A stretch of DNA of 64,000 bases from Sphingobacterium sp. SRCM116780 (GTDB lineage Bacteria > Bacteroidota > Bacteroidia > Sphingobacteriales > Sphingobacteriaceae), in NCBI RefSeq assembly GCF_021442025.1, contig NZ_CP090446.1, positions 806,001 through 870,000 on the forward strand, given 5' to 3'. The notes beneath the pieces were generated by a model that saw only the letters and a list, made by a program, of their open reading frames with translations, did not search any database and had not been told where the DNA came from. Below, piece by piece: positions 15,119 to 26,954 of the stretch. A program made the position numbers and the translations under genes. Position 1 is the first letter of the stretch, and each line of letters opens with the position of its first letter.

Positions 15119-15889
15119 TTAATCGATTAAAAATGAAGTTAATGGGCTTGAAGCGGATGCGTTATGTATGGGAGCACTTAGGCCAGCTTCAAAAGCTTTT
15201 CTACCAGCAATCACGGCTTCTTTAAATGCTTCTGCCATTTGTATTGGATCTTGTGCGGTAGCAATAGCGGTATTGACTAAAACAGCATCAGCTCCCATTT
15301 CCATTGCTTTTGCGGCATCAGAAGGAGATCCAATTCCAGCATCAATAATAACCGGAACCTGACTTTGTTCTAGGATGATTTCTAAAAAGTCGATCGTACG
15401 CAAGCCTTTGTTACTCCCAATAGGTGCTGCTAGCGGCATCACAGCTGCTGTACCTACTTCTTCTAATCTTTTGCATAAAACAGGATCAGCATGTATATAG
15501 GGAAGAACTATAAAACCCAATTTGGTCAGCTGTTCTGTTGCCTGTAAAGTTTCGATGGGATCGGGCATTAAGTAACGGGAATCTGGATGAATTTCTAATT
15601 TTACCCAATTGGTTTCTAATGCTTCTCGTGCTAACTGTGCAGCCAAAATGGCCTCTCTTGCATTCCGAGCTCCTGAAGTATTCGGTAAGAGATTAACATT
15701 GGGTATTTGTAATGCTTCTAGGAAAGTATCAGATGATGATTCATGATCCAGTCGCTTTAAAGCCATAGTAACCAATTCAGATCCTGAGGAGAGAATTGCT
15801 TGCTTCATTTGACTGAGCTGACCAAACTTTCCAGTTCCTAAGAAAAGCCTAGAATGGAACTGACGATCTGCTATTTTTAATATATACAT
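15119..15889 (-). CDS. thiG: Thiazole synthase ThiG
   Basis: The 256-residue TIM-barrel enzyme condenses 1-deoxyxylulose 5-phosphate, 2-iminoacetate and ThiS-thiocarboxylate into the thiazole. Conserved ThiG features are 'RLFLGTGKF' near the N-terminus, '[12 protein letters not shown]', '[10 protein letters not shown]' with the Schiff-base Lys at about residue 97, '[12 protein letters not shown]', and '[31 protein letters not shown]' near the C-terminus, which is the phosphate-binding end of the barrel. It overlaps the 3' end of thiE by 13 bases, so the two are translationally linked. Confidence 0.96.
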   Translation of the reverse strand: MYILKIADRQFHSRLFLGTGKFGQLSQMKQAILSSGSELVTMALKRLDHESSSDTFLEALQIPNVNLLPNTSGARNAREAILAAQLAREALETNWVKLEIHPDSRYLMPDPIETLQATEQLTKLGFIVLPYIHADPVLCKRLEEVGTAAVMPLAAPIGSNKGLRTIDFLEIILEQSQVPVIIDAGIGSPSDAAKAMEMGADAVLVNTAIATAQDPIQMAEAFKEAVIAGRKAFEAGLSAPIHNASASSPLTSFLID

Positions 15890-16503
15890 TGCAATTTGTT
15901 TTTAAGTTTTTGAACAAGATTTGGTTGTTTGGTAATGAGCGTTGAAAGTGCTACCCCATAGACACCGACTGTTTGTAATGCTGTTATATCCTCCAAAAAA
16001 ATTCCTCCGATGGCATAAATAGGAGGTAGTTGCACGTCCTGATTTTGGAGACTGTTAATGATATGTGCATAACCTTCGATACCCAAAACAGGACTTAAAT
16101 TTTCTTTTGTCGTCGTAAAACGCAAGGGACCAAGTCCGATATAATCACATTTTTCTGCTATACGTTGTTGTACATCAGCAAGCGTATTGGCAGTACCTCC
16201 AATGATCTTATGAGCACCTAACAGTTGTCGAGTTTCTAGTATGGTACTATCGGTCAATCCAAGGTGAACACCATCGGCGTCGATAACTTTCGCAATATAG
16301 ATGTGATCATTGATAATGAATATTGCCTGATACTGCATACACAGTTTCTGCACACGAATGGCTAAATCCATAAGCTGATCATCATTAGCTTCTTTCCAAC
16401 GAAGTTGTATCCATCGAGCTCCTGCTTGGAGTGCATATAAGATGTTTTTTTCCTGCTCGAACGCGTTATTTCCTTGTGAAATATATTGTAATTTACTGTA
16501 CAT
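15877..16503 (-). CDS. thiE: Thiamine-phosphate synthase ThiE
   Basis: The 208-residue TIM-barrel enzyme joins HMP-pyrophosphate and thiazole phosphate. ThiE signatures are '[15 protein letters not shown]' for the first strand and pyrophosphate-binding region, '[23 protein letters not shown]' with the conserved DGVHLG motif, '[14 protein letters not shown]', '[15 protein letters not shown]' and 'IYAIGGI'. It overlaps thiD by 11 bases and thiG by 13. The operon also encodes a second ThiE-like protein (17212), but this copy keeps the canonical motifs and is the likely true synthase. Confidence 0.93.
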   Translation of the reverse strand: MYSKLQYISQGNNAFEQEKNILYALQAGARWIQLRWKEANDDQLMDLAIRVQKLCMQYQAIFIINDHIYIAKVIDADGVHLGLTDSTILETRQLLGAHKIIGGTANTLADVQQRIAEKCDYIGLGPLRFTTTKENLSPVLGIEGYAHIINSLQNQDVQLPPIYAIGGIFLEDITALQTVGVYGVALSTLITKQPNLVQKLKNKLQCIY

Positions 16504-17211
16504 GATGATGACCTAATAAGCTTTGGTTGCTGTTTAAAAATTGTTCGATATAAATTTTCCCCAATCGACAGGCCTCAATAAGTGTATAACCTCTTGCTAT
16601 ATAGGCAGCTATTGCGGAAGACAATACACAACCCGATCCATGTTTGTCTCCTGCTTGAGGAATGGTTGGTGGAAGAACTATTTCCTCTTGTTGGTGATAG
16701 AGTATATCTGTACCTTTCATTTCTTCCCGATGACCTCCTTTTCGAAGTATGGCTACTTGCTGGGTATCTATAGTATCCAATAGGCCATTTTCTTGGAAAA
16801 AATCATATTCCAATTGATTGGGTGTGATCAGTTGAAGCTGATTTAATCCTGCTGGAAACCCTTCATAATGGTCGAGTTTAAAAAATTGAAATCCAGAACT
16901 ACTCCTGATCACAGGATCCCAAATGATGAATGCGTCTTTCCGATGGTGTTGTATAGTCTTCAAAATTTTGACTAGAAAAGAAGGGTTAGGTACAATACCG
17001 ATTTTAATGACTTGAATCGGATATGTTAATAAAAGTGTTTCAATGGCATGCAATACATCTTGAATGGGAAACCATTCCACGTTGAATAATTTATCTGCGG
17101 ATTGCAGGGTATTGGCTGTTAATACGGACATCCCTTGGATGTTTAACTGCTCCATGGTTTTCATGTCAGCCAATACACCTGCACCACCTGAGGGATCAAA
17201 CCCAGCTATAC

Positions 17212-17239
<28 letters not shown>
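16493..17239 (-). CDS. thiD: Hydroxymethylpyrimidine/phosphomethylpyrimidine kinase ThiD
   Basis: This 248-residue ribokinase-fold enzyme phosphorylates HMP and HMP-P. The N-terminus has 'LSIAGFDPSGGAGVLADMKT', the substrate-binding signature, and the C-terminus has 'GDKHGSGCVLSSAIAAYIARG', which includes the anion hole and the catalytic position (Cys in GSGC). Length matches the family (about 250-270). It overlaps the preceding ThiE-like gene by 28 bases and the following thiE by 11, a compact operon layout. Confidence 0.94.
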
Positions 17240-19640
<2,401 letters not shown>

Positions 19641-19847
19641 TTATCCGCCTTGTGTGGCTGAAATGATGAGAATATGATCTTGATGCTGCAACGTGGTATT
19701 AGACCAGGCTGTTTTAGGAATAACCTGATTATTGACGGCGACAGCAATGCCTTTGGTTTTTTCTGGAAATTCCAATAGCATTAATCCTTCCAAAGAGGAG
19801 GGGAGTTGATCGTAAAAATGTGATTGGTGATTGATTGTAAGTTCCAT
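19641..19847 (-). CDS. thiS: Sulfur carrier protein ThiS
   Basis: The 68-residue ubiquitin-like protein ends in 'ATQGG', the C-terminal Gly-Gly that ThiF adenylates and that carries the thiocarboxylate sulfur to ThiG. 'EGLMLLEFPEKTKGIAVAVN' and 'VIPKTAWSNTTLQHQDHILII' follow the ThiS beta-grasp pattern. It is the first gene of the operon and lies directly behind the TPP riboswitch leader. Confidence 0.93.
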   Translation of the reverse strand: MELTINHQSHFYDQLPSSLEGLMLLEFPEKTKGIAVAVNNQVIPKTAWSNTTLQHQDHILIISATQGG

Positions 19848-19888
19848 TCCTATAAAAATTTTTAATAAAAAACTTTAGGAATGGCTAC

Positions 19889-19910
19889 AAAAAGTGCTCG
19901 TAATAGCACG
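19889..19910 (-). terminator. Possible expression-platform hairpin of the TPP riboswitch
   Basis: Reading the minus strand, a 5-bp stem (19905-19909 with 19894-19898) is followed by a run of five T (19893-19889). It lies between the aptamer and the thiS start and may be the terminator formed when TPP is bound. The short stem makes this tentative; control could act on translation instead. Confidence 0.4.
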
Positions 19911-19920
19911 ATGAAGACAT

Positions 19921-20004
19921 CTTACTTTTCCCTACGCCAGTATGACCCGGATCAGGTTCTAAGGGTAAAATCTCAGCCTGCACATGATGCAGACACCCCT
20001 AAAG
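19921..20004 (-). promoter_or_regulatory. TPP riboswitch (THI element)
   Basis: On the minus strand the leader contains the two conserved parts of the TPP aptamer: 'CTGAGA' followed by the 'ACCCTTAGAACCTGATC' segment, and then 'GGGTCATACTGGCGTAGGGA', with the P1 closing strands CTTTAGGGGTG and CCCTACG-type sequence at the ends. It precedes thiS by about 75 bases and should switch the whole operon off when thiamine pyrophosphate is plentiful. Confidence 0.93.
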
Positions 20005-20010
20005 TTTGTA

Positions 20011-20042
20011 CTAATGTAGGTGAAAAAAAACTTAAATACAAA
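20011..20042 (-). promoter_or_regulatory. Promoter of the thiamine operon
   Basis: On the minus strand TTTG (20039-20042) and TACATTAG (20011-20018, one mismatch to TAnnTTTG) are separated by 20 bases. The start site would fall a few bases before the riboswitch. Confidence 0.6.
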
Positions 20043-20788
20043 TCTTAAGGTGTACTATTTTTTGAAATGCTGTTGTATGAAGAAGGATTTTTTATCATAA
20101 GACTTACGAGTGAGTGTAGGATACTAACTTCGGAATTTAGTAAGTTATACTATAGTAGTAAGTTAGGGTTTATAGGGGTTTAGTAGGGATTTACCCCTAC
20201 TAAACCCCTATAAACCCCCTATAAACCCCCTCTTATAGCTATATTAACAATGAAGTTGATATAACTATATAATATGGAAAATATTTAAAATTAAGAATGG
20301 TTCTTTTTAAACATTTTCTTCTATTTTGTCATGATACTTTGATAAGCTAAAATGCGTAACATCAAAGTCACTCATTTTAGGTTTTAGTGGTTGAAAAGGT
20401 AATCGTTCCTGTTAATTTCTTATTTCATAGATTTTCTAAGATTTAAAATAAGACTATTATTATTTTGCTTCACGATCAAGTATATAGAACCCATAAAACA
20501 AAAAAAACTATTTTTGAACTAAGGGGGTAATATACGCCCGAAGAATTTAATTTTTTAAAAGATTCTATTTTGCTATGAATCTGGAGTTTATATAAATTTA
20601 GCTAGTACTGATTTACATATCCAATTTGAAAAAATAATTGATTATAGGATGAGTACTAATTACAATTTATGTGTCTTACTACTAAAGAATCGTTTATTAT
20701 GATGAAATTCTCATGAATATATCACTTACAAATAAAAAGTATAAACATATTGAAGACGCTATAGTGCAATTTACAAAGTAAAATTAAT
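20043..20788. other. Long intergenic region between thi promoter and sigma-factor operon
   Basis: About 745 AT-rich bases have no convincing gene. The only strong structure is the hairpin at 20166-20217. The rest, 20240-20788, shows only weak inverted repeats and presumably carries the promoter of the ECF sigma operon. Confidence 0.5.
20166..20228. repeat. 23-bp perfect hairpin followed by a direct repeat
   Basis: The arms 20166-20188 and 20195-20217 are exact reverse complements around a 6-base loop. The left arm begins GGGTTTATAGGGG. The tail of the right arm, CTATAAACCCC, is repeated once more directly downstream. The stem has unusually high G/C content for the region and is not followed by a T-run, so it is not a standard terminator. 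Function unknown. Confidence 0.8.
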
Positions 20789-21394
20789 ATGATTTCAAAT
20801 ACATCCTCCATACATTTATTGGAATGGTTTCTCGGAATGAGCAAGGGGAATAAAGAAGCATTCAACTCATTTTATAAATCATATTATTTTCGATTAAAGA
20901 CTTTTGCGTTTCAACTTTTGAAAAATGATGCCTTAGTAGAAGAAGTTGTATCTGATTTATTTGTCAAGATATGGCTGAAGAGGGAGACGTTAGTAGAAAT
21001 CAAAAACCCGCAAATGTATTTATATAAAACGCTTCGAAATATGTGTTTGAATGAATTGCGGAAAAAATCTTTACCGCTAGATGTCTTGGATGAAGAAATG
21101 GAATTGTCTTCTCCCGATCCTTCTCAAATATTAATAAATAAAGAATTATGGAGTCTGCTTCATGCTGCTATTGAAACCTTACCAACGCAGCGAAAAATAA
21201 TTTTTACGCTTATCAGAGAAGAAGGACTAAAACAAAAAGAAGTTGCGGAACTCTTAAATATTTCTGTTCGAACGGTAGAAAATCAGCTGTATAGAGCGAT
21301 GAAATATCTCACAGGTTATATTGAAACCTATATGAAAAAAGAATCAAATCAAAATAACAAGATGAACATCAGACGTTTCTTCTTGTCTTTCTAG
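20789..21394 (+). CDS. ECF RNA polymerase sigma factor (FecI-like)
   Basis: The 201-residue protein has sigma-70 region 2 at about residues 20-90 ('FNSFYKSYYFRLKTFAFQLL', then 'VEEVVSDLFVKIW') and region 4 at about 125-180 ('ETLPTQRKIIFTLIREEGLKQKEVAELLNISVRTVENQLYRAMKYL', an HTH). It belongs to the Bacteroidota FecI-like group that pairs with a FecR anti-sigma factor and an outer-membrane receptor, which follow directly. The gene would respond to ligand binding at the receptor at 22457. It is separated from the anti-sigma gene by 38 bases. Confidence 0.93.
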   Translation: MISNTSSIHLLEWFLGMSKGNKEAFNSFYKSYYFRLKTFAFQLLKNDALVEEVVSDLFVKIWLKRETLVEIKNPQMYLYKTLRNMCLNELRKKSLPLDVLDEEMELSSPDPSQILINKELWSLLHAAIETLPTQRKIIFTLIREEGLKQKEVAELLNISVRTVENQLYRAMKYLTGYIETYMKKESNQNNKMNIRRFFLSF

Positions 21395-21432
21395 AAACCC
21401 CTTGTTTTAAATTAATATTCAACAAAAAAATT

Positions 21433-22446
21433 ATGGACAAAGAGGATTTTTTAAAATTATTGAGCAAAAAAATGGTCGATGGTCTTTCCAAAAGTGAACA
21501 ATGTGATTATGATATTTACCTGGCAGAAAATCAGGACTATGAACCCGTAACAAAAGTTTTTGAAACCTTTTACAAGGATGTAAACACGGTAAATGATCAT
21601 GCTCATAGTGGTTTGGATAGCATATGGAGTCGGATAGAGAACGAAAGTGCTGAACAGAAAATAGTTGCTATTCGACCTGCTAAAGTAAAGATGAGGATAT
21701 GGGGTATGACTGCTGCGATTATCGTATTTTTTATAGCAACTACGGTTTTATATCAAAGATTTTTCACACAGGATAATCTACAATTTGAAATGGTGACCAA
21801 AACCGGTACTGGGGAAAAGTTACTTTTTTCTTTAGATGATGGTAGCCAAATTACATTAGACCGTAATTCTTCAATAAGTTATAATAAAACATTTGGTGCA
21901 TCGGATAGAGATCTGCTTTTAAATGGAACTGCTTTTTTTGATGTTGCCAAGGATACAACTGTACCGATGAACATTCGGGTTGGCGATTGGAATATACGAG
22001 TTGTCGGTACATCATTTATGATAAGACCATCAGCAAATGCAAAAGAATCGGAACTTGTTTTGTATACAGGTAAAGTTCAATTATCTCAACTGCGATATCC
22101 TGAAAAAGTATTTCATGTCTTACCCAATCAAAAGGTGAAATTAGTGAGTAATGAAAAGGGTGCCGTAGATCTTTTAAAAATTGATACGTTGGATGCACAA
22201 ATATTAGCTATGCAGAAAATGAATCTTCAAGATGCCATTGTTTTTAAAAATCAAAAATTTAAGGATATTCAGCGTATAATAGAAAGAAAATATCAAGTCA
22301 AATTAATCTTCGCAAATAAATTGATCAGTGAGAAGAAGTTTAGTGGCACATTAAAAGATATGCAATTTGAAGAGTTATTACAGGTTCTTAAGATTTCATA
22401 TCCTTTTAAATATGAAATTAAAAATAAGGAAGTCACGATTCGATAA
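21433..22446 (+). CDS. FecR-family anti-sigma factor
   Basis: The 337-residue protein has a cytoplasmic N-terminus of about 90 residues, which would bind the sigma factor, one membrane segment ('IWGMTAAIIVFFIATTVLY', about residues 93-111), and a periplasmic FecR domain with 'KTGTGEKLLFSLDDGSQITLDRNSSISY' and 'VGDWNIRVVGTSFMIR'. The C-terminal DUF4974-like part (FKDIQRIIERKYQVKLIFAN, then FSGTLKDMQFEELLQVLK) would contact the receptor's STN domain. This is the usual Bacteroidota trans-envelope relay. Confidence 0.92.
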   Translation: MDKEDFLKLLSKKMVDGLSKSEQCDYDIYLAENQDYEPVTKVFETFYKDVNTVNDHAHSGLDSIWSRIENESAEQKIVAIRPAKVKMRIWGMTAAIIVFFIATTVLYQRFFTQDNLQFEMVTKTGTGEKLLFSLDDGSQITLDRNSSISYNKTFGASDRDLLLNGTAFFDVAKDTTVPMNIRVGDWNIRVVGTSFMIRPSANAKESELVLYTGKVQLSQLRYPEKVFHVLPNQKVKLVSNEKGAVDLLKIDTLDAQILAMQKMNLQDAIVFKNQKFKDIQRIIERKYQVKLIFANKLISEKKFSGTLKDMQFEELLQVLKISYPFKYEIKNKEVTIR

Positions 22447-22456
22447 GGGGTTAAAG

Positions 22457-25090
22457 ATGGCGATAAACTTAAAATATTTTGTTCTCGTAATAGCAGTTTT
22501 TTTCGGACTTATCAGTTATGGACAAAATAAACGCATCAAGATTCAGTTGGGAGAACATGCTCTGAAACAAATATTTGATGTCATTCAACATCAAACTAAT
22601 TATTCGATCTTTTATAGTGATGAAGTTGTTAAAGATGAAATGACTATAAAAATTGCAACACCTGAATTTGCTCTTGATGAATTAATGGGTCTTGTGACCA
22701 GAAACAATAATTTAAATTATCAATTTATTGATAATAAGATCTTAGTGATTTCGCAAGCTGAGAATCAAAGATTGGATATAAAATCACGCATATTAACGGG
22801 TAAAATTACGGATCATAAAAATTCAGTTTTATCCTATGTTACCGTGAAACTCTTTCGTGGAGATAATTTGCTCGGAACAACAATTGCGGATAAAGAAGGT
22901 AATTTTGAACTTTCTTTACCAATAGAACGTAAAGATCTTCGTTTAGAATTTTCGTTGTTAGGGTATAAAACAACAAAAGTTATTGTTGAGGACTTTGATC
23001 AAGGATCTAAATTGAGCATAATGCTGGAGAATGAGAGTACCGTATTGGAAACGGTTAATGTTACTGCCGTTCAATCTCCTTATCAACGTTTAGCAGATCG
23101 TATGGTCATCAATGTTGAGGGAAGTATTTTGGGAAGTGGATTATCTACTTTGGAAGTATTACAAAGATCCCCTGGTTTATGGGTGGATCATAATGGGAAT
23201 ATAAAAATTCGTGGAAATGAGTCTGTAATCGTTATGATAAATGACATCGTTCAGAGAATGTCTTCAACAGAATTGGCGGAATATTTACGATCGCTTCCAT
23301 CAGAAAGTATAAAAAAAGTTGAAGTTATTCCTAATCCTGGAGCTGAATATGAAGCTCAAGGAGGAGGAGGGATCGTGAGGATTGTACTGAAGAAAGGAGT
23401 AAATGATGGATTAAAAGCTACATTGCTAGCGAGATACACGCAGAATAACAAAGATCCATTTTTTAATGGCGGTTCTTTATTTGATTATAAAAGAAATAAA
23501 TTTTATCTCGCTGCTGCAGTAGGGTACAGAAAAGATAAGCAGCGTTATATTGCAACTAATGATATTCAATATGCCGATCACTCCGAATACCTGAGCGATA
23601 CAAAACGGTTCAGAGATTTAGATGGTTATAATGCTCGTCTGACGATGAACTATGAAGTAGATGACAAACAGAGTATTGGTTTACAGTCTCTCTGGACGAC
23701 TTCTAATTCAGATCAAGATTTTTATACAAACAATTCGCATCACTTTGCCAACGATACACTCTATAAAAAAACGTATAATAATTGGCTGAATAAGCCAACC
23801 ATGTTAAACTCTACGTTCAATTATTTGTTGAAAATAGATACTTTAGAATCAGCTTTAAAAATTATTGCAGATCACTTGTACAATGATAATGAAGAATCTA
23901 ATGATTACCGTCTGACCTCACTCAATACTGCTGAAGATCAGATATATCAGAATCTTTCTCCCAATACAACTAATATATATAGTATTCAAACTGACTTCAA
24001 TAAAAATTATCGTTCAGGTACTAGCTTTGCATTAGGTTTAAAGTATGTGGATACGCGACGAAATAATGAGGTTATCAGAAATAATTTTATAGCAGATCAT
24101 TGGTTGCAAGATAGTGCGTACAGCAATAGCTTTATTTACAAAGAGAATTTGATTATGGGTTATTTTGCATTCAATCATAAGATAAAAAACCTATCCATTA
24201 AGGCTGGATTGAGAGCTGAAGAAACATTGATTGATGGGATGTCTGTCACCAGTTCCGAAAGAGTAGAACAAAAATATTTAAATCTGTTTCCTTCTCTCTT
24301 TTTATTACAAGATATTGCTAACGGTGGTGCTTCCATTCATTTGAATTATGGAAAACGAGTGCGTAGACCTTCATTTAAAGATTTAAATCCTTATACTTTG
24401 CAAATAGATGATTTTCTTCTTATTGAAGGAAATGCACAATTAAAACCAGAATATATTCATCGTATTGAAGCGGGTGTTACTTTAAAAAAAGGAATTTCAG
24501 TAGATTTATTTTACTCGAATACACAGGATAAAATAGTACAGTTTGCTAGCACGGTTGATAACCGTCAGATTAAGTATCAAAATATAAATTTTAAACATGG
24601 AATCGATTATGGAATGAGTGCTTTCGTTCCTCTGAAGATTACCAAATTTTGGAATCTGCAAAGTAATGTGTCCTACTTTAAATCAAAATTTAATTATACA
24701 GATATTGATCTATCGCAAGAAGTTTTTGAAGGAAGTGTATCAAATTCCTTAAAATTTAACGCTTTGTTTGATGCTAATCTATATGTTGGTTATCGTACCC
24801 CATCTTATTCTGGTAATACAAAGTACGCAGATCAATTTTATTCTAGTTTGATGGTCTCTCGAGGTATTCTTAAAGGAAAAGGAAAGGTTACGCTTAATGT
24901 TAATGATCTCTTTAACACAGAAAGAGAACGAGAGTTTACAAATCATAACGGTATGACTATTAATTTTTACCAAAAACGTCCTACGCGTACCGTTGGTATA
25001 TCGTTATCCTACACGATTTCAAAAGGTGTAAAATTTCAGGATAAGAAAATTATCCAATCAAATGAAGCCGAAAAAAAGCGGGTAAATTAA
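22457..25090 (+). CDS. Outer-membrane receptor with STN, carboxypeptidase-like and beta-barrel domains
   Basis: The ATG at 22457 is chosen because it directly precedes the signal peptide (FVLVIAVFFGLISYGQ); the frame is open 30 codons upstream into fecR. The 877-residue protein has an STN domain ('KIQLGEHALKQIFDVIQHQT'), a carboxypeptidase-regulatory-like domain ('LTGKITDHKNSVLSYVTVKL'), a plug ('LEVLQRSPGLWVDHNGNIKIRGNESV') and a C-terminal barrel of the OMP_b-brl_3 type. It starts 10 bases after the FecR stop. It probably signals substrate arrival to FecR/FecI. No SusD-like partner is present, which argues against a polysaccharide-utilisation system; a siderophore, peptide or other ligand is possible. 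Confidence 0.88.
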   Translation: MAINLKYFVLVIAVFFGLISYGQNKRIKIQLGEHALKQIFDVIQHQTNYSIFYSDEVVKDEMTIKIATPEFALDELMGLVTRNNNLNYQFIDNKILVISQAENQRLDIKSRILTGKITDHKNSVLSYVTVKLFRGDNLLGTTIADKEGNFELSLPIERKDLRLEFSLLGYKTTKVIVEDFDQGSKLSIMLENESTVLETVNVTAVQSPYQRLADRMVINVEGSILGSGLSTLEVLQRSPGLWVDHNGNIKIRGNESVIVMINDIVQRMSSTELAEYLRSLPSESIKKVEVIPNPGAEYEAQGGGGIVRIVLKKGVNDGLKATLLARYTQNNKDPFFNGGSLFDYKRNKFYLAAAVGYRKDKQRYIATNDIQYADHSEYLSDTKRFRDLDGYNARLTMNYEVDDKQSIGLQSLWTTSNSDQDFYTNNSHHFANDTLYKKTYNNWLNKPTMLNSTFNYLLKIDTLESALKIIADHLYNDNEESNDYRLTSLNTAEDQIYQNLSPNTTNIYSIQTDFNKNYRSGTSFALGLKYVDTRRNNEVIRNNFIADHWLQDSAYSNSFIYKENLIMGYFAFNHKIKNLSIKAGLRAEETLIDGMSVTSSERVEQKYLNLFPSLFLLQDIANGGASIHLNYGKRVRRPSFKDLNPYTLQIDDFLLIEGNAQLKPEYIHRIEAGVTLKKGISVDLFYSNTQDKIVQFASTVDNRQIKYQNINFKHGIDYGMSAFVPLKITKFWNLQSNVSYFKSKFNYTDIDLSQEVFEGSVSNSLKFNALFDANLYVGYRTPSYSGNTKYADQFYSSLMVSRGILKGKGKVTLNVNDLFNTEREREFTNHNGMTINFYQKRPTRTVGISLSYTISKGVKFQDKKIIQSNEAEKKRVN

Positions 25091-25174
25091 TTGGAGATGA
25101 ACAACCGTTTTTTGCTTAAGATTACAATTAGACTACTGTTTACTGAAGACCTGAATATATAATCAACAGTATGA

Positions 25175-25214
25175 AATGCTCATTGCCGAACAACAAGTTT
25201 CAGCAATGAGCATT
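25175..25214. terminator. Hairpin between converging genes
   Basis: Perfect 12-bp arms (25175-25186 with 25203-25214) enclose a 16-base loop. No T-run follows on either strand, so termination efficiency is uncertain. Confidence 0.45.
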
Positions 25215-25232
25215 AAATGGAAAAGACAACGA

Positions 25233-25811
25233 CTATAAAATATGGTTGAGTTTAATGTATTGAAGTAACATGATTGTTTTGGCATCTTTGATTTCACCAT
25301 TTGTGATCATATTCATGGCTTCGGTAATATCCAGCTCCAGTACTTCAATATTTTCTTCCTCTTGTTCAAGCCCCCCCCCTTCACTGACTTTCATTTCTTT
25401 TGCATATTCGGCTATAAAGAAATGTAAAATTTCTGTAACCGATCCTGGTGACATATACGCTTCAAATATCTTGCGAACTTCTGTGATTTTATATCCTGTT
25501 TCCTCTTCCGTTTCTCGTCTGATACAGTCTTCCGCATTGTCTTCGTCCAATAGTCCTGCACAAGTTTCGATGAGCATACCCGTCTCATTTCCATTCACAA
25601 ATGTTGGAAGTCTAAATTGTCTGGTGAGAATAACCGTTTTTTGTTCTTTGTTATACAATAAAATAGTGGCGCCATTTCCTCTGTCATAGGCTTCTCTACT
25701 TTGGGTCATTTTTGTTCCGTCTTTCTTGGAATACTCGTAAGTTATTTTTTTGAGTACGTACCAATTGTCGGATAAAATTTCTGTATTCGTGATTTTGATG
25801 TTATCGATCAT
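25233..25811 (-). CDS. nudK: Nudix hydrolase, GDP-mannose pyrophosphatase NudK-like
   Basis: The 192-residue protein has '[31 protein letters not shown]', the NudK-like N-terminal half, and a Nudix box at '[23 protein letters not shown]' (quoted parts GLLDEDNAE and [10 protein letters not shown]), whose REx2EE core binds the divalent metal. Length and layout match NudK, which hydrolyses GDP-mannose to GMP and mannose 1-phosphate; the substrate is inferred. The gene contains a run of nine G on its coding strand (25371-25379) encoding Gly-Gly-Gly; a slip there would truncate the protein. Confidence 0.88.
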   Translation of the reverse strand: MIDNIKITNTEILSDNWYVLKKITYEYSKKDGTKMTQSREAYDRGNGATILLYNKEQKTVILTRQFRLPTFVNGNETGMLIETCAGLLDEDNAEDCIRRETEEETGYKITEVRKIFEAYMSPGSVTEILHFFIAEYAKEMKVSEGGGLEQEEENIEVLELDITEAMNMITNGEIKDAKTIMLLQYIKLNHIL

Positions 25812-26008
25812 AGGTAGCTTGTTTTTGCAATTGCTGTTCTTTTCGCTTACGTATCTTTTTTCAGATGCATGTTTTAAATAGAGACGATGTAAGTGAGTGA
25901 GCTTTTCTTGCGATCAAATATATCATATATAAAACTTGATATCATCATTAAATTTTGAAAATATAGGATAGATAACCGCAATTGGTACTACAGCAGTCAA
26001 ATCTCTTT

Positions 26009-26917
26009 TTAATGGTATAAATAAGGCGTTGCAAGATAGTTTCCATTCGGTGTGAGGATATAGATATAACCTTGACGTGGAGTTTTATAAATTTTAATTG
26101 TTATGCTTGATGCATGTTCCGTTTTTTCTACGAGTAATTCATCGTAATCATCAAAACTTGTATCGGAATAAGCCTTAATCACATCGTTACTTTGTATATA
26201 TTTTTTATCCATTTCCATGGAAATATAATCTGTCGTTTGCCCATTGTAGGTGGTTACGTTGCTAAAGATTTGAGTGGCAAATGCTGTCCGATCACTGATG
26301 ATCTTATACCCATCTATTAATATTGTTTCACTTCCTTGTCGCGCATTTTTTATTAAAAAATAACACAATACAACAGGAACAAAAGCCAATAAGTTTAGCA
26401 CAAAATTATTGCTAGCTGCACTAAATCCTCGATGTGGTTTTTTAAAATAGAAGGAAGTATAAGGACGAATAAAACAATAAACAGAAGCCACCATGATGGC
26501 TAAGAAAATAATACTGAACATTTGGCTGCCTGTTTCTTGTTTGTTATTATATAGATACTTTTGTGGCTGTGCTGTATCTATAAATAATGGAATGTGTTGT
26601 GGTAAAGGTTTATAATAAAGTTCGCCATTTTTCTTGTTGGTATGAGAAACAATCTTTACAGTACCAAAATAGGTGTGCTTATTAAAGATATAGGTTACTC
26701 CATAAGCATAAGTAAAACTAGATCCAGATCTTGACTTATGTGCTGTAAACCCCCAGCCATGCACTTTAGCCTGTACAGTTACGGTGTTTCTATTCCATTG
26801 AAAAATAGTTCTTGTAAGCTGATTGTGGATATTGGTATTTATAAAATAAAGAAACAGAAAAGATACAGGCAAAAGCATCGCAACAGCAAAAAATCTATTT
26901 CGTGTTTTTCTATTCAT
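26009..26917 (-). CDS. Membrane protein of unknown function (DUF3592-like features)
   Basis: The 302-residue protein has an N-terminal membrane segment (FFAVAMLLPVSFLFLYFI), a periplasmic or luminal region with 'SSFTYAYGVTYIFNKHTYFGTVKIVSH' followed by a 'LYYKPLPQHIPLFID' stretch resembling DUF3592 proteins, then two more membrane segments (IIFLAIMVASVYCFI and LLAFVPVVLCYFLI). The C-terminal part is soluble. No enzymatic motif is seen. A second small membrane gene lies 37 bases upstream, and the two may be co-transcribed. Confidence 0.6.
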   Translation of the reverse strand: MNRKTRNRFFAVAMLLPVSFLFLYFINTNIHNQLTRTIFQWNRNTVTVQAKVHGWGFTAHKSRSGSSFTYAYGVTYIFNKHTYFGTVKIVSHTNKKNGELYYKPLPQHIPLFIDTAQPQKYLYNNKQETGSQMFSIIFLAIMVASVYCFIRPYTSFYFKKPHRGFSAASNNFVLNLLAFVPVVLCYFLIKNARQGSETILIDGYKIISDRTAFATQIFSNVTTYNGQTTDYISMEMDKKYIQSNDVIKAYSDTSFDDYDELLVEKTEHASSITIKIYKTPRQGYIYILTPNGNYLATPYLYH

Positions 26918-26954
26918 TGTTGTTTGTTAGAAAGAACATTTAAAATAACTTATT

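Noticed and set aside
22367..22456. Upstream extension of the outer-membrane receptor frame
   Set aside because: It lies inside fecR, and the ATG at 22457 directly precedes a signal peptide.
25270..25689. A 139-residue plus-strand frame antisense to the Nudix gene
   Set aside because: It is Ser-rich and mirrors the Nudix codons; the Nudix box on the minus strand decides the strand.
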